Below are positions 17,158-25,889 of a stretch of DNA of 64,000 nucleotides, piece after piece. A program made the position numbers and the translations under genes. The DNA lies in contig NZ_JAAGWG010000009.1 of assembly GCF_010682065.1 (NCBI RefSeq), positions 62,001 through 126,000 on the forward strand, written 5' to 3'. The stretch comes from Blastococcus saxobsidens. Its GTDB lineage: Bacteria > Actinomycetota > Actinomycetes > Mycobacteriales > Geodermatophilaceae. The notes beneath the pieces are model-generated. The model was not told where the DNA came from and did no database searches. It saw only the letters and a program-made list of their open reading frames with translations. Position 1 is the stretch's first letter, and the number at the start of each line of letters is the position of its first letter.

Positions 17158-17952
17158 TCAGCGGGACGCAGTGGACCGCTCCGGCTGCCCGACCGCGCCG
17201 AACGCCCGGGCCGTGCCGGTGGCGGCCGGGCCGGTGGGCTCGTCGGCGGGCTTGTCGGCGTAGACCACGAAGCTCTTGCCGATCAGCGGGTCGAGGACCT
17301 TCTCGGCCAGCCGGGTCACAAGCGGGCGGGTGGTCAGGTCCCAGACGAGCAGCCGGTGGTAGGCGCGCACCAGCGCAGAGTCCTTCTCGACGCCGACGGC
17401 GCACTTGAGCCACCAGTAGGGGGCGTGCAGCGCGTGCGCGTGGTGGCTCCTGCCCGGGACCAGACCGGCGGTGGCCAGCCGGGCGCGCAGCACGTCCCCG
17501 CGGTAGATGCGGATGTGCCCGCCCTCGTTGGCGTGGTACTCGTCCGACAGCGCCCAGCACACCCGCTCCGGGCCGTAGCGCGGCACGGTGACGACCGCCC
17601 GCCCGCCGGGCTTGAGCACCCGGAAGATCTCGCGCATCGCCGTGGCGTCGTCGGGGATGTGCTCGAGCACCTCCGAGGCCATCACCCGGTCCACGCTGGC
17701 GTCGGGGAAGGGCAGGTGCAGCAGGTCCCCCCGCACCACCTCGAACCGGGCCATCGCCGGCGCCTCTCCGGCCTCGGCGATCGCGCCCAGCCAGCGCTTC
17801 GTCGTCTCGACCTCCTGCTGCCCCCAGTCGACGGCGACGACCTCGGCCCCGCGGCGGTAGGCCTCGAAGGCGTGCCGTCCCTCGCCGCACCCGAGGTCGA
17901 GGACCCGCATCCCCGGCCGCAGGTCGAGCAGGTCGTAGTCGACGGTCAGCAC
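17158..17952 (-). CDS. class I SAM-dependent methyltransferase (UbiE-like)
   Basis: A 264-residue methyltransferase with motif I VLDLGCGEGRHAFEA (residues 16-30), acidic loop AVDWGQQE, motif II region VMASEVLEHIPDD and motif III LKPGGRAVVTVPR. It is a small-molecule or lipid methyltransferase of the Methyltransf_11 type. The GTG start at 17952 lies inside the last codons of a short overlapping ORF. The protein has a C-terminal extension (about residue 210 on) not found in minimal UbiE folds. It probably methylates a sugar or lipid intermediate of the neighbouring glycosyltransferases. Confidence 0.87.
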   Translation of the reverse strand: MLTVDYDLLDLRPGMRVLDLGCGEGRHAFEAYRRGAEVVAVDWGQQEVETTKRWLGAIAEAGEAPAMARFEVVRGDLLHLPFPDASVDRVMASEVLEHIPDDATAMREIFRVLKPGGRAVVTVPRYGPERVCWALSDEYHANEGGHIRIYRGDVLRARLATAGLVPGRSHHAHALHAPYWWLKCAVGVEKDSALVRAYHRLLVWDLTTRPLVTRLAEKVLDPLIGKSFVVYADKPADEPTGPAATGTARAFGAVGQPERSTASR

Positions 17953-18035
17953 GATGCCTCGAGTTCGACTCCGGACTCGATCCGCTCCTCGGTCGCTGGC
18001 GCTCCCTGCGATGCTCCCTCGCCCGTCGTTCTCAC
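17946..18035 (-). CDS. 29-codon ORF bridging two genes (repeat-like sequence)
   Basis: GTG at 18035 shares four bases (GTGA) with the stop of the GT4 gene. The frame runs 29 codons and stops at TGA 17948-17946, seven bases inside the next gene's start region. The peptide (VRTTGEGASQGAPATEERIE, then SGVELEASC) has no family signal. The DNA has an ordered look (GAGGGAGCATCGCAGGGAGC, then GACCGAGGAGCGGATCGAGT) unlike ordinary spacer, suggesting a repetitive element used as a translational bridge. Whether it is translated is unknown. Confidence 0.4.
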   Translation of the reverse strand: MRTTGEGASQGAPATEERIESGVELEASC

Positions 18036-19282
18036 GACCGTCCCTTCCGTTCCAGGATCTGCGCGTACCAGTCGGCCGTGCGCTCGGCGGTGGCCCGCCA
18101 GGTGAAGGTCTCCAGGACCCGCCGCCGGCCCGCGCGGCCGAGCTGCTCGGCGAGGGACGGCGAGTCCAGCACCAGCTGCAGGGCGGCGGTCAGCTCACCG
18201 ACGTCGCCGGCCCGCACGCGCAGGCCGGCCTTGGTGCCGACGACCTCGGGGAGGGCGCCGGCGTCGGTGGTGACCAGCGGGGTGGCGCACGCCATCGCCT
18301 CGACGGCGGGCAGCGAGAAGCCCTCGTACAGCGACGGGATCGCCACCACGGTGGCCTGCTGGAAGAGGCGGACCAGCTCGTCCTCGGGCACCGGGCCGGT
18401 GAACCGGACCGCGTCCCGCAGGCCCAGCCGGTCCAGCGCGGCCTCGGCCGGCCCTCCCGGGCGGGCGGTGCCGACGACGGTCAGCCGGACGGGCCGCTCG
18501 GTGCGCAGCTTGGCCAGCGCCTCCAGCAGGTGCACCAGCCCCTTGAGCGGCACGTCGGCGCTGGTGATGGCCAGGACGGAGTCGGTGTCCCGCGGCCGGT
18601 CGGCCGGTGGCGGGGTGAAGCGGTCGGGGTCGATGCCGACCGGGATGACCGCCATCCGCTCGGCCGGCAGACCCATGTGCGTGGTGATGTCGCGGCGGGA
18701 GTTCTCCGACACCGTGGTCACCCCGTCCAGCCGCTGGACGACGCGCGCCTGCATGCCGGTGAAGGCGTACCAGCGGCGCAGCGTGAGCTTGCGGCGCAGT
18801 GTCGGCGCGGCGGCCAGCTCCAGGTCGCGGTCGATCGCGATGGGGTGGTGGACGGTCGCCACGGTGGGGATGCCGGCGTTCACCAGCCGGAGCAGGCCGT
18901 AGCCCAGCGACTGGTTGTCGTGGACGACGTCGAACTCGTCGCCCCGCGGGAGCAGGTGGCGCGCGGCGCGCAGCGTGAAGGTGAGCGGCTCCGGGAAGCC
19001 GGCGGTGCACATGGTCGCCCACTCGGCGACGTCGACCCAGTCCCGGATCTCCGACGGACGCGGCGTGCGGAACGGATCGGGTTCGCGGTAGAGGTCCAGG
19101 CTGGGGACGCGGGTCAGCGGCACGCCGGCGTCGAGCTCGGGGTAGGGCTGACCGCTGAGCACCTCGACGCGGTGCCCGAGCTCGCGCAGCTCGCGGGAGA
19201 GCGCCCGGACGTAGATGCCCTGGCCGCCGCTGTGCGGCTTGCTGCGGTAGGACAGCAGTGCGATGCGCAACGACCGTCCCAT
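18032..19282 (-). CDS. glycosyltransferase family 4 (GT-B)
   Basis: A 416-residue GT-B glycosyltransferase. An N-terminal acceptor domain contains the Gly-rich loop SGGQGIYVRALSREL near residue 19. The C-terminal donor domain carries VIPVGIDPDRF and the GT4 E-x7-E signature in YEGFSLPAVEAMA near 314. It is cytosolic or membrane-associated and uses a nucleotide sugar. It is the first gene of the glycoconjugate cluster. ATG 19282 has no ribosome-binding site but a TAGAGT -10 element 7 bases upstream, so the operon mRNA is probably leaderless. Confidence 0.92.
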   Translation of the reverse strand: MGRSLRIALLSYRSKPHSGGQGIYVRALSRELRELGHRVEVLSGQPYPELDAGVPLTRVPSLDLYREPDPFRTPRPSEIRDWVDVAEWATMCTAGFPEPLTFTLRAARHLLPRGDEFDVVHDNQSLGYGLLRLVNAGIPTVATVHHPIAIDRDLELAAAPTLRRKLTLRRWYAFTGMQARVVQRLDGVTTVSENSRRDITTHMGLPAERMAVIPVGIDPDRFTPPPADRPRDTDSVLAITSADVPLKGLVHLLEALAKLRTERPVRLTVVGTARPGGPAEAALDRLGLRDAVRFTGPVPEDELVRLFQQATVVAIPSLYEGFSLPAVEAMACATPLVTTDAGALPEVVGTKAGLRVRAGDVGELTAALQLVLDSPSLAEQLGRAGRRRVLETFTWRATAERTADWYAQILERKGRS

Positions 19283-19289
19283 GGCCCGG

Positions 19290-19295
19290 ACTCTA
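19290..19295 (-). promoter_or_regulatory. -10 element TAGAGT of the glycosyltransferase cluster
   Basis: TAGAGT on the - strand ends 7 bases before ATG 19282 with no Shine-Dalgarno between, the geometry of a leaderless transcript. It would drive the whole cluster down to 14300. Confidence 0.55.
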
Positions 19296-19364
19296 ACGAC
19301 CGGCGACCGGCCCCCGGCTACCAGCCGGTAGCCACGCCACCCGGCCGATCGACAGCGCGGCTGG

Positions 19365-19370
19365 CAGAAT
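19365..19370 (+). promoter_or_regulatory. -10 element CAGAAT, leaderless Dabb gene
   Basis: CAGAAT ends 7 bases before the ATG at 19378 and no ribosome-binding site is visible. It faces away from the divergent TAGAGT element 70 bp upstream. Confidence 0.5.
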
Positions 19371-19377
19371 TTTCCCG

Positions 19378-19671
19378 ATGATCCGTCACGTCGTGCTCTT
19401 CACCTGGTCCCCGGACGCCGACGCCGACCGCCGGGCCGCCACCGTCGCCGCGCTGCGCGACCTCCGGACGCGGGTGGGTGGCATGACCTCCCTCGTTGTC
19501 ACCGAGGACGCCGGCCTCCGCGACGGGAACGCCGACGCCGTCCTGCTCGCGGAGTTCCCGGACGCCGAGGCGTTCCTCCGCTACGCCGACGACCCGGTGC
19601 ACCTGGCGGTCATCGCCGAGCACGTGCGCCCGATCCTGGCCGCCCGCAGCGCGGTGCAGTACCGGGTGTGA
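19378..19671 (+). CDS. Dabb (stress-responsive A/B barrel) domain protein
   Basis: A 97-residue single-domain dimeric alpha/beta-barrel protein. It starts MIRHVVLFTW, the hallmark first strand of Dabb proteins, and has DAEAFLRYADDPVHL with the conserved YxxxPxH-type helix near residue 65 and the last strand VQYRV. Members include plant stress proteins and polyketide cyclases; most bacterial ones have no assigned reaction. It stands alone between divergent glycan genes and a lipoprotein gene. Confidence 0.88.
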   Translation: MIRHVVLFTWSPDADADRRAATVAALRDLRTRVGGMTSLVVTEDAGLRDGNADAVLLAEFPDAEAFLRYADDPVHLAVIAEHVRPILAARSAVQYRV

Positions 19672-19711
19672 CCGGGCGCCGGTGCCGCCCCGCACCGGTT
19701 ACCGTCGCACC

Positions 19712-20467
19712 ATGACCTCCTCACAGCGGCGTCGTCTCCCTCGGCTGGGCGCCGGTCTGGCCACGGCCCTCGTGCTCGTCGGTTGCGGCGGCGGCGACTC
19801 CGAGGAGGCGGCGTCCTCCAGCGCGGCGACGTCGTCGGCCGAGGAGTCGTCGGCCGAGGAGCCGGCCTCCGACCTCGCGCAGGGGCTCCTGCCCGCCGAG
19901 GCGTTCGGCCCCGACGCCACCGTGACCGCCGTGTCGCCGGACCAGCTGGAGCTGGGGGCCGGGGTCGTCGCGGGCCAGGACGTCCAGGTCGAGCCGGAGT
20001 CCTGCCGCGCGTCGGTGGAGAGCACCCAGCCCGATCTCACCGAGTTCGACGACGTCGCCGCCCAGAGCGCCTCCGCGGGCTCCGTGGCCACCGTGGAGAT
20101 GCTGCTGCGCGGTGGGCCGACCGACGACGTCGCGGCCCTGCTGCGCGAGGCCGCCGAGCGCTGCCCGCAGGCGACGATCACCTCCCCTCAGTTCGGCGAG
20201 GCGACGCTCACCTTCGAGAACCTGCCGGTCGACGAGCTCGGTGACGGCGCCGCGCTGGCGCGCCTCACGACGGCGGTCGCCGCTCCCGACGGCAGCCAGG
20301 TGTCGGTGCCGACGCTGATCGGCATGGTCGAGGACGACGACCGGCTGCTCGTGCTGGTGACCGTGGTCGTGGACCCGACGGCGGGCGAGGGGGCCGGCAC
20401 CGACCCGGCCGAGTTCGCCGCGCTGCTCGAGCAGGCCTACGAGACGCAGGCCGACGCGCTGGGCTGA
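19712..20467 (+). CDS. secreted lipoprotein, function unknown
   Basis: A 251-residue lipoprotein. The signal sequence MTSSQRRRLPRLGAGLATAL ends in the lipobox LVGC with Cys26 as the lipidated residue. A Ser/Glu/Ala-rich linker (27-53) follows, then a soluble domain of about 195 residues with two cysteines (in ESCRASVE and ERCPQAT) likely forming a disulfide. The domain resembles the extracellular sensor-like domains of mycobacterial lipoproteins and PknH, but this is weak. It is anchored to the outer face of the membrane. Confidence 0.75.
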   Translation: MTSSQRRRLPRLGAGLATALVLVGCGGGDSEEAASSSAATSSAEESSAEEPASDLAQGLLPAEAFGPDATVTAVSPDQLELGAGVVAGQDVQVEPESCRASVESTQPDLTEFDDVAAQSASAGSVATVEMLLRGGPTDDVAALLREAAERCPQATITSPQFGEATLTFENLPVDELGDGAALARLTTAVAAPDGSQVSVPTLIGMVEDDDRLLVLVTVVVDPTAGEGAGTDPAEFAALLEQAYETQADALG

Positions 20468-20537
20468 CCTCGCCGTCCACAGCCCCGGGGCCGTCCACAG
20501 ATCGCTCCGGTCGCGGCCGCGGCCCCCGGCGCGTCGG

Positions 20538-20543
20538 CAGGGT
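20538..20543 (+). promoter_or_regulatory. -10 element CAGGGT, leaderless DUF4192 gene
   Basis: CAGGGT ends 6 bases before the ATG at 20550; no ribosome-binding site is present. Upstream, the decamer CCGTCCACAG occurs twice (about 20475 and 20491). Confidence 0.45.
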
Positions 20544-20549
20544 CGGGGC

Positions 20550-21659
20550 ATGGACGCCCTCCCTGCGCAGCCCGGCCCCGACCGACCCCGGGTGCGGATC
20601 TCCGACCCCGGTGAGATCGCCGCGGCGCTGCCGCAGCTCCTGGGGTTCCGGCCGCAGGAGTCGGTGGTGCTCATCGGGCTCGGTGGGGAGTCCGGCGGCC
20701 GCGTCGGGCTGACGGTGCGGGCCGACCTGCCTGCCGGTCGGGACCGCGCGGGCGCCACGGCGCTGATCGTGCGCAGCCTGCGCACCGACCGGCCGGCGGC
20801 GGCGCTGCTGGCCGTGGTCTCCGAGGCGCCCGACGAACTCGACCCCTGGGCCTGCGGCGAGGGGTTCGACGGGCCGCCGGGGCCGGTTCCCGAGCTGCCG
20901 CACCGGGCGCTGGTGCACGAGCTGGTGACGGCGCTGGCGGCCGACGACGTGCCGGTGCGGGACGCACTGCTCGTGCGCCGGGGCCGGTGGTGGTCCTACG
21001 ACTGCCCGCACCCCTGCTGCCTGCCGTCGGCGGGCACGCCGCTGCCGGGCGGGGTGAGCGCGCTGGCCGCCGCGGCGGTGAGCACCGGCCTGGTGGTGGC
21101 GCCGGACCGGGCGGCGCTGGCCGCCCGCCTCGACGCCCCACCGGGCGACCGCCCGGCGATGGTCGCGGCCTGCCTGCGCACGGCGGGGGAGCGGGCGGCC
21201 CGGCTGCGGGAGGTCGGCCGGTCGGCGATGGCCGACGAGGCGTGGGTCCTCGTCGAGCACGGGCTGGCCCGCTGGCGCCCGGGCACCCTGCCACCGCCCG
21301 CCCCGCTGACCGACGACGAGGTCGCCGGACTGGCGTGGGCGCTGCGGGATACGCGGGTGCGCGACCGGGCGCTCGGGCTGGCGCTGGGCGAGGACGCCGC
21401 GGCCGCCGAGGCGCTCTGGACGGAGTGCACCCGGCGGGCACCGGCGCCGCTGGACGCGGCGCCGGCGACGCTGCTGGCGGTCAGCGTGTGGCTGCGGGGT
21501 GACGGGGCGATGGCCAACGTCGCGCTGGACCGGGCCCTGGACGGGGACCCGGACCACACCCTGGCCCGGATGCTCGCCCAGGGGCTCGCCGCCTGCCTCA
21601 CCCCGGCCGACCTGCGGGAGCTGATCGAGCGGGCCGTGGCCACCGACGCGAACCGGTGA
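20550..21659 (+). CDS. DUF4192 family protein
   Basis: A 369-residue protein of the actinobacterial DUF4192 family. The recognisable start is RISDPGEIAAALPQLLGFRPQESVVLIGL, followed by the conserved region around GRWWSYDCPHPCCLP (near residue 150) and an Ala/Leu-rich helical C-terminal half. The function is not established. There is no signal peptide or membrane segment, so it is cytoplasmic. It ends 15 bp before the convergent peptidase gene. Confidence 0.85.
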   Translation: MDALPAQPGPDRPRVRISDPGEIAAALPQLLGFRPQESVVLIGLGGESGGRVGLTVRADLPAGRDRAGATALIVRSLRTDRPAAALLAVVSEAPDELDPWACGEGFDGPPGPVPELPHRALVHELVTALAADDVPVRDALLVRRGRWWSYDCPHPCCLPSAGTPLPGGVSALAAAAVSTGLVVAPDRAALAARLDAPPGDRPAMVAACLRTAGERAARLREVGRSAMADEAWVLVEHGLARWRPGTLPPPAPLTDDEVAGLAWALRDTRVRDRALGLALGEDAAAAEALWTECTRRAPAPLDAAPATLLAVSVWLRGDGAMANVALDRALDGDPDHTLARMLAQGLAACLTPADLRELIERAVATDANR

Positions 21660-21674
21660 CCACGGGTGCGCCGC

Positions 21675-23753
21675 TCAGAGCAGCTCGGGTCGCCGCCAGT
21701 CCTTGCCGTGGACGTGCTCGTCCAGGAAGGCCAGCACCGCGTCGTACCAGACCTGGCTGTTCCCCGGGGTCAGCACCCAGTGGTTCTCGTCGGGGAAGTA
21801 GAGGAACTTCGACGGCACGCCGCGCTTCTGCAGGGCGTACCAGAGGGCGAGGGCCTCACCGATCGGGACGCGGTAGTCCTTGTCGCCGTGGATGACCAGC
21901 ATCGGCGTGCGGATGGCGTCGGCGAAGCGGTGCGGGGAGTTCTGCTCGTAGCGCTTCGGCTCGGTGAGCGGGTCGCCCCACTCCTTCTCCCAGTAGTACG
22001 CGGCGTCGGTGGTCCCCAGGAAGCCCTCGAGGTTCCACAGGCTCGCGTGGGTGACGATCGCCTTGAAGCGGTCGGTCTGCGTGGCCACCCAGTTGGCCAT
22101 GTAGCCGCCGAAGGAGCCGCCCATGGCCGCCGTCCGCGACGCGTCGATCTCCGGGCGCTGCTCCGCGGCGTCGACCGCCGCCATCAGGTCGGTGTAGGGC
22201 TCCTCGCCCCAGCGACCCCAGCCGCGGCGCACGAAGTCCTGGCCGAAGCCCTGCGACAGCGCCGGGTTCGGCAGCAGCACCGCGTAGCCGCGGGCTGCGA
22301 GCACCCAGGGGCACCAGCGCCACGACCAGGAGTTCCAGCTCATCAGCGGGCCGCCGTGGATCCAGAGCACGAGCGGGGCGGGCGAGTCGGCGGAGGCGCC
22401 CTCGGGCAGGACGAGCCAGGACTGCACCTGCGCGCCGTCGGGCGCGGTCGTCGTGAACTCCTGGAGCGTGCCGGGCAGCTTCGCCACCGTCGCCGGGCCG
22501 GGGATCGGTTCCGGGTCCTGCATCGGGGTCGCCGGGTCGAGCCGGACGGGCACCGGAGGGGAGTCGTAGGCCGAGCGCAGCGCGTACAGGGCGCTGCCGT
22601 CCCGGGCCACCTGCAGGTCGGCGTAGGCGCCATCGCCGGTCAGCCGCACCGGTTCGCCGCCGTCGGCCGGCACCCGGAAGACCGCGTGCCGGCCGCCCTC
22701 GTCGGCGAGGAAGTAGACGGCCGTCCCGTCGGCGGAGAACTGCGGGGCGCTGGGCCAGCGGTCGAAGTCCACCGTGAGCTCGCGGGCGGTGCCGTCGGCG
22801 ACGTCGACGAGCAGCAGCGTGTAGTCCGGCGGCTCGGCGTAGGTGGACATCGCCTCGCGCACGCACACCAGGTGCTCGCCGTCGGGGGAGAACGCCGCGC
22901 CGTAGACGTCGGCCAGCGGGTCGTCGACGAGCACCCGGGTGTCGCCGGTGGCCGTGTCGGTCACCACGAGCCGGCTGCGCCGGCCGGCCGGGCCGTCGGG
23001 CACGTCCTCCGCGCGGGCGAGCCGGGCGCCGTCGGGGGAGAGGGCGAGGTCGTCCCCCGCGCCGGTCGGGGGCAGCGCGTCGGGCGTGAGGTCGCGGAGC
23101 TCGACCGGCGCCGGACCACCGGGCTCCTCGTCGGCCGGCAGCCGGCCGGCCCAGAAGAGGTGCGGCGCCGCGGGGCCCAGGTCGTGGTCCCAGTACCGCA
23201 CGGGATAGGCCTCGTGGAGCACGGCCGTCACACCGGCGTCGGCGCGCTTCTTGCGCAGCTCCTCGTCGGTGGCCGGGTCCGACCCGCCCGGCAGGACCGA
23301 CGCCACCACGACGACGTCGCCGCTGCCGGTGGCGACGGCGAAGGAGCTCACGCCGCCGGGGCGGGCCAGCACCGGCCGGGCCTCGCCGCCGTCGGCCGGG
23401 AGGCGCCAGAGCGCCGGCTTCGGGTCGTCGGCCGCCGGGGCGCCGGGGTCGGGACGCGCCGAGGTGAACAGCAGGGAGCCGTCGGGAGCGAACGCGGGGG
23501 AGGACTCACCCGGTGCGCTGCGGGTCAGGCGGCGGGCCGGGCGCCGTCCCTCCGGGTCGAGCTCCCACAGGGCCGACCGCCACTTCTTGCCCTCGGGGTC
23601 GAGGGTGTGCAGCGAGACGGCGAGCCGGTCGCCGCCGGGGGAGAGGGCCAGCGAGCCGATCCTCGGGATGGCGACGAAGTCGGCCAACCGGTGGAAGGGG
23701 CTGGGCGCCGGCTCGGGGGCGGTGTCGGCGGGTGCGGGAGCGGACGAGCTCAC
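21675..23753 (-). CDS. S9 family serine peptidase (prolyl-oligopeptidase/acylaminoacyl-peptidase type)
   Basis: A 692-residue two-domain peptidase. An N-terminal seven-bladed beta-propeller (about residues 20-410) is read from repeated FSPDG/LSPDG blade motifs. The C-terminal alpha/beta-hydrolase domain carries catalytic Ser547 in GGSFGGYM, Asp626 in HGDKDYRVP and His658 in DENHWV. HGGP near residue 470 is the oxyanion loop. No signal peptide is seen, so it is a cytosolic oligopeptidase cleaving short peptides or acylated N-termini. It is a single gene convergent with the DUF4192 gene. Confidence 0.92.
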   Translation of the reverse strand: MSSSAPAPADTAPEPAPSPFHRLADFVAIPRIGSLALSPGGDRLAVSLHTLDPEGKKWRSALWELDPEGRRPARRLTRSAPGESSPAFAPDGSLLFTSARPDPGAPAADDPKPALWRLPADGGEARPVLARPGGVSSFAVATGSGDVVVVASVLPGGSDPATDEELRKKRADAGVTAVLHEAYPVRYWDHDLGPAAPHLFWAGRLPADEEPGGPAPVELRDLTPDALPPTGAGDDLALSPDGARLARAEDVPDGPAGRRSRLVVTDTATGDTRVLVDDPLADVYGAAFSPDGEHLVCVREAMSTYAEPPDYTLLLVDVADGTARELTVDFDRWPSAPQFSADGTAVYFLADEGGRHAVFRVPADGGEPVRLTGDGAYADLQVARDGSALYALRSAYDSPPVPVRLDPATPMQDPEPIPGPATVAKLPGTLQEFTTTAPDGAQVQSWLVLPEGASADSPAPLVLWIHGGPLMSWNSWSWRWCPWVLAARGYAVLLPNPALSQGFGQDFVRRGWGRWGEEPYTDLMAAVDAAEQRPEIDASRTAAMGGSFGGYMANWVATQTDRFKAIVTHASLWNLEGFLGTTDAAYYWEKEWGDPLTEPKRYEQNSPHRFADAIRTPMLVIHGDKDYRVPIGEALALWYALQKRGVPSKFLYFPDENHWVLTPGNSQVWYDAVLAFLDEHVHGKDWRRPELL

Positions 23754-23836
23754 CGGGGCCTTCTCTCACGCGGCAGCAGGGACGCCGCCCACCGTAGTGA
23801 GCCGCATCCCCCCGCCGCGCCCCGAGCGGACCCCCC

Positions 23837-24562
23837 TCAGAGCAGCGGCGCGGCCTCGAGCGGGGTCAGCTCCTCGTCGACGGCGCTCACGAACATGTGC
23901 TGGGCCACGCCCGACGGGAGCACGTACCCGTCCAGGCTGACCGAGCCCTCGAGCAGCCGGGCGGTCATCGTGACGCCGGGCCGCACGCCGTGGTCGGCCA
24001 GGGCGCGCAGCAGCTCGGCGTTCTCCTGCAGCTGCTCGCTGATCCGCCGCACGACGACCGGCCGCCCCTCGGCGCTGGCGGTCGTCGACAGCAGCGTGAG
24101 GGAGTCGAGGACGGCGGAGGTCTCGCCGCCGAGCGGCTCCTCGCCGCGCAGCGCCTCCAGGCCCGGGATCGGGTTGCCGAAGGGCGACACCGTGGGGTTG
24201 CCGAGCAGCGCGAGCAGCCGGCGCTCCACGGCCTCGCTCATGACGTGCTCCCAGCGGCACGCCTCCTCGTGGACGTCGGCGTAGTCCAGGCCGATGACGT
24301 CGACGAGCAGGCACTCGGCCAGCCGGTGCTTGCGCATGACGGCGGTGGCGAGCTGGCGGCCCTCCTCGGACAGCTGCAGGTGGCGGTCACCCTCCACGGT
24401 GAGCAGGCCGTCGCGCTCCATGCGCGCGACGGTCTGGCTGACCGTCGGGCCGCTCTGGTGCAGGCGCTCGGCGATGCGGGCCCGCAGCGGGGTGATCCCC
24501 TCCTCCTCCAGCTCGAAGATGGTGCGGAGGTACATCTCCGTGGTGTCGATGAGGTCGTTCAC
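23837..24562 (-). CDS. ideR: iron-dependent repressor, DtxR/IdeR family
   Basis: A 241-residue metalloregulator. From GTG 24562 the metal ligands fall at exactly the DtxR numbering: Met10, Cys102, Glu105 and His106 (site 2), and His79, Glu83 and His98 (site 1). An N-terminal winged helix (QSGPTVSQTVARMERDG), the dimerisation domain and a C-terminal SH3-like domain (about 150-225) are all present. GAGGAG lies 5 bases upstream of the start. It should bind Fe(II) and repress iron uptake. In M. tuberculosis ideR adjoins sigB; here sigB is 4.2 kb away. No classical iron box was seen in the window. Confidence 0.93.
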   Translation of the reverse strand: MNDLIDTTEMYLRTIFELEEEGITPLRARIAERLHQSGPTVSQTVARMERDGLLTVEGDRHLQLSEEGRQLATAVMRKHRLAECLLVDVIGLDYADVHEEACRWEHVMSEAVERRLLALLGNPTVSPFGNPIPGLEALRGEEPLGGETSAVLDSLTLLSTTASAEGRPVVVRRISEQLQENAELLRALADHGVRPGVTMTARLLEGSVSLDGYVLPSGVAQHMFVSAVDEELTPLEAAPLL

Positions 24563-24587
24563 AACCACTCCTCGGTGTCGGCTGTGG

Positions 24588-24593
24588 AGTCTA
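24588..24593 (-). promoter_or_regulatory. -10 element TAGACT of ideR
   Basis: TAGACT on the - strand about 25 bases upstream of the GTG at 24562 leaves a leader of roughly 18 bases containing the GAGGAG ribosome-binding site. Confidence 0.4.
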
Positions 24594-24707
24594 CGGGCCC
24601 GCACGAGCCCGGCCGTCGCGCCGGAGAACGGCCTACGGGACGCCGGGCCACCCGGTAGCGTCGGCGCCCGAGCGGGCGCGCCGGGGCGCCGGCAGGGGAG
24701 GGGGCCC

Positions 24708-25889
24708 GTGAGCGACTCGATCGCGGTCGTCTGGGACGACGCGCTGCTGGGCTACACGATGGGCGGCGACCACCCCCTGCACCCGGTCCGCCTCGACCTG
24801 ACCATGCGGTTGGCCGACAGCCTCGGGGTGCTGGCCACCGACCGGCTGCGCGTGTTGCGGCCCACGCCGGCCGACACCGACCTGCTCACCCTCGTGCACG
24901 ACCCGGCCTACCTCGAGGCGGTGCGCCGGGCGCCCACCGACCCGGGGGTGGGGCACGGGCTCGGCACCGCGGACAACCCAATCTTCGAGGGCATGTACGA
25001 CGCCGCGGCGCTCATCACCGGCGGCAGCGTCCTCGCCGCCCAGCAGGTGCACAGCGGAGCGGCGCAGCACGCCGTCAACATCTCCGGCGGTCTGCACCAC
25101 GCCATGCGCGGCAGCGCCTCGGGCTTCTGCGTCTTCAACGACGCCGCCGTCGCGATCGCCTGGTTGCTGGGCCAGGGCTACGAGCGGATCGCCTACGTCG
25201 ACCTCGACGTCCACCACGGCGACGGCGTCCAGGCCGCCTTCTACGACGACCCCCGGGTGCTCACCGTCAGCATCCACCAGACCCCGCTGACCCTCTTCCC
25301 GGGCACCGGCTACCCCGAGGAGACCGGCGACGCCGAGAAGGCGCTGGGCAGCGCGGTCAACCTGGCCCTGCCCAACGGCACCGACGACTCCGCCTGGCTG
25401 CGGGCCTTCGCCGCGGTCGTGCCCAGCGTCCTCAAGGCCTTCGAGCCGCAGATCATCGTCACCCAGTGCGGGTGCGACGCCCACCACGAGGACCCGCTCG
25501 CCGACCTCGCGCTCACCGTCGACGGGCAGCGGGCCAGCTACAAGGCCATGCACGAGCTGGCCCACCAGCTGTGCGACGGCCGGTGGATCGCCCTCGGCGG
25601 CGGCGGATACGGCCTGGTGCGGTGCGTCCCCCGGGCGTGGACCCACCTGCTCGCCGAGGTCAGCGGCAGCCCGCTGGACCCGGCCACCGAGATCCCGGCG
25701 TCCTGGCGGGACGACGTCGTGAAGCGCGGCCTCCGGGCCCGGCCACCCACGCACATGACCGAGGGCGGGTACACCGGCTTCTCCCGCTGGGACAACTTCA
25801 CCGAGTCCCGCGTGGACCGGGCGATCATGCGCACCCGCCGCGCCAGCTTCCCCTACTTCGGTCTGGACCCGGACGATCCCCGTGACTGA
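24708..25889 (+). CDS. acuC: AcuC-type protein deacetylase (class I HDAC fold)
   Basis: A 393-residue Zn-dependent deacetylase of the histone-deacetylase/AcuC family. The charge-relay His130-His131 sits in ISGGLHHAM; zinc ligands are Asp167 and His169 in DLDVHHGD plus an Asp in QCGCDAHHEDP. In Bacillus, AcuC removes acetyl groups from Lys of acetyl-CoA synthetase. The GTG start follows GGCAGGGGAGGGGGCCC. Its last eight bases overlap the next gene, a GNAT fusion resembling protein lysine acetyltransferases, so eraser and writer are co-translated. Confidence 0.9.
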   Translation: MSDSIAVVWDDALLGYTMGGDHPLHPVRLDLTMRLADSLGVLATDRLRVLRPTPADTDLLTLVHDPAYLEAVRRAPTDPGVGHGLGTADNPIFEGMYDAAALITGGSVLAAQQVHSGAAQHAVNISGGLHHAMRGSASGFCVFNDAAVAIAWLLGQGYERIAYVDLDVHHGDGVQAAFYDDPRVLTVSIHQTPLTLFPGTGYPEETGDAEKALGSAVNLALPNGTDDSAWLRAFAAVVPSVLKAFEPQIIVTQCGCDAHHEDPLADLALTVDGQRASYKAMHELAHQLCDGRWIALGGGGYGLVRCVPRAWTHLLAEVSGSPLDPATEIPASWRDDVVKRGLRARPPTHMTEGGYTGFSRWDNFTESRVDRAIMRTRRASFPYFGLDPDDPRD

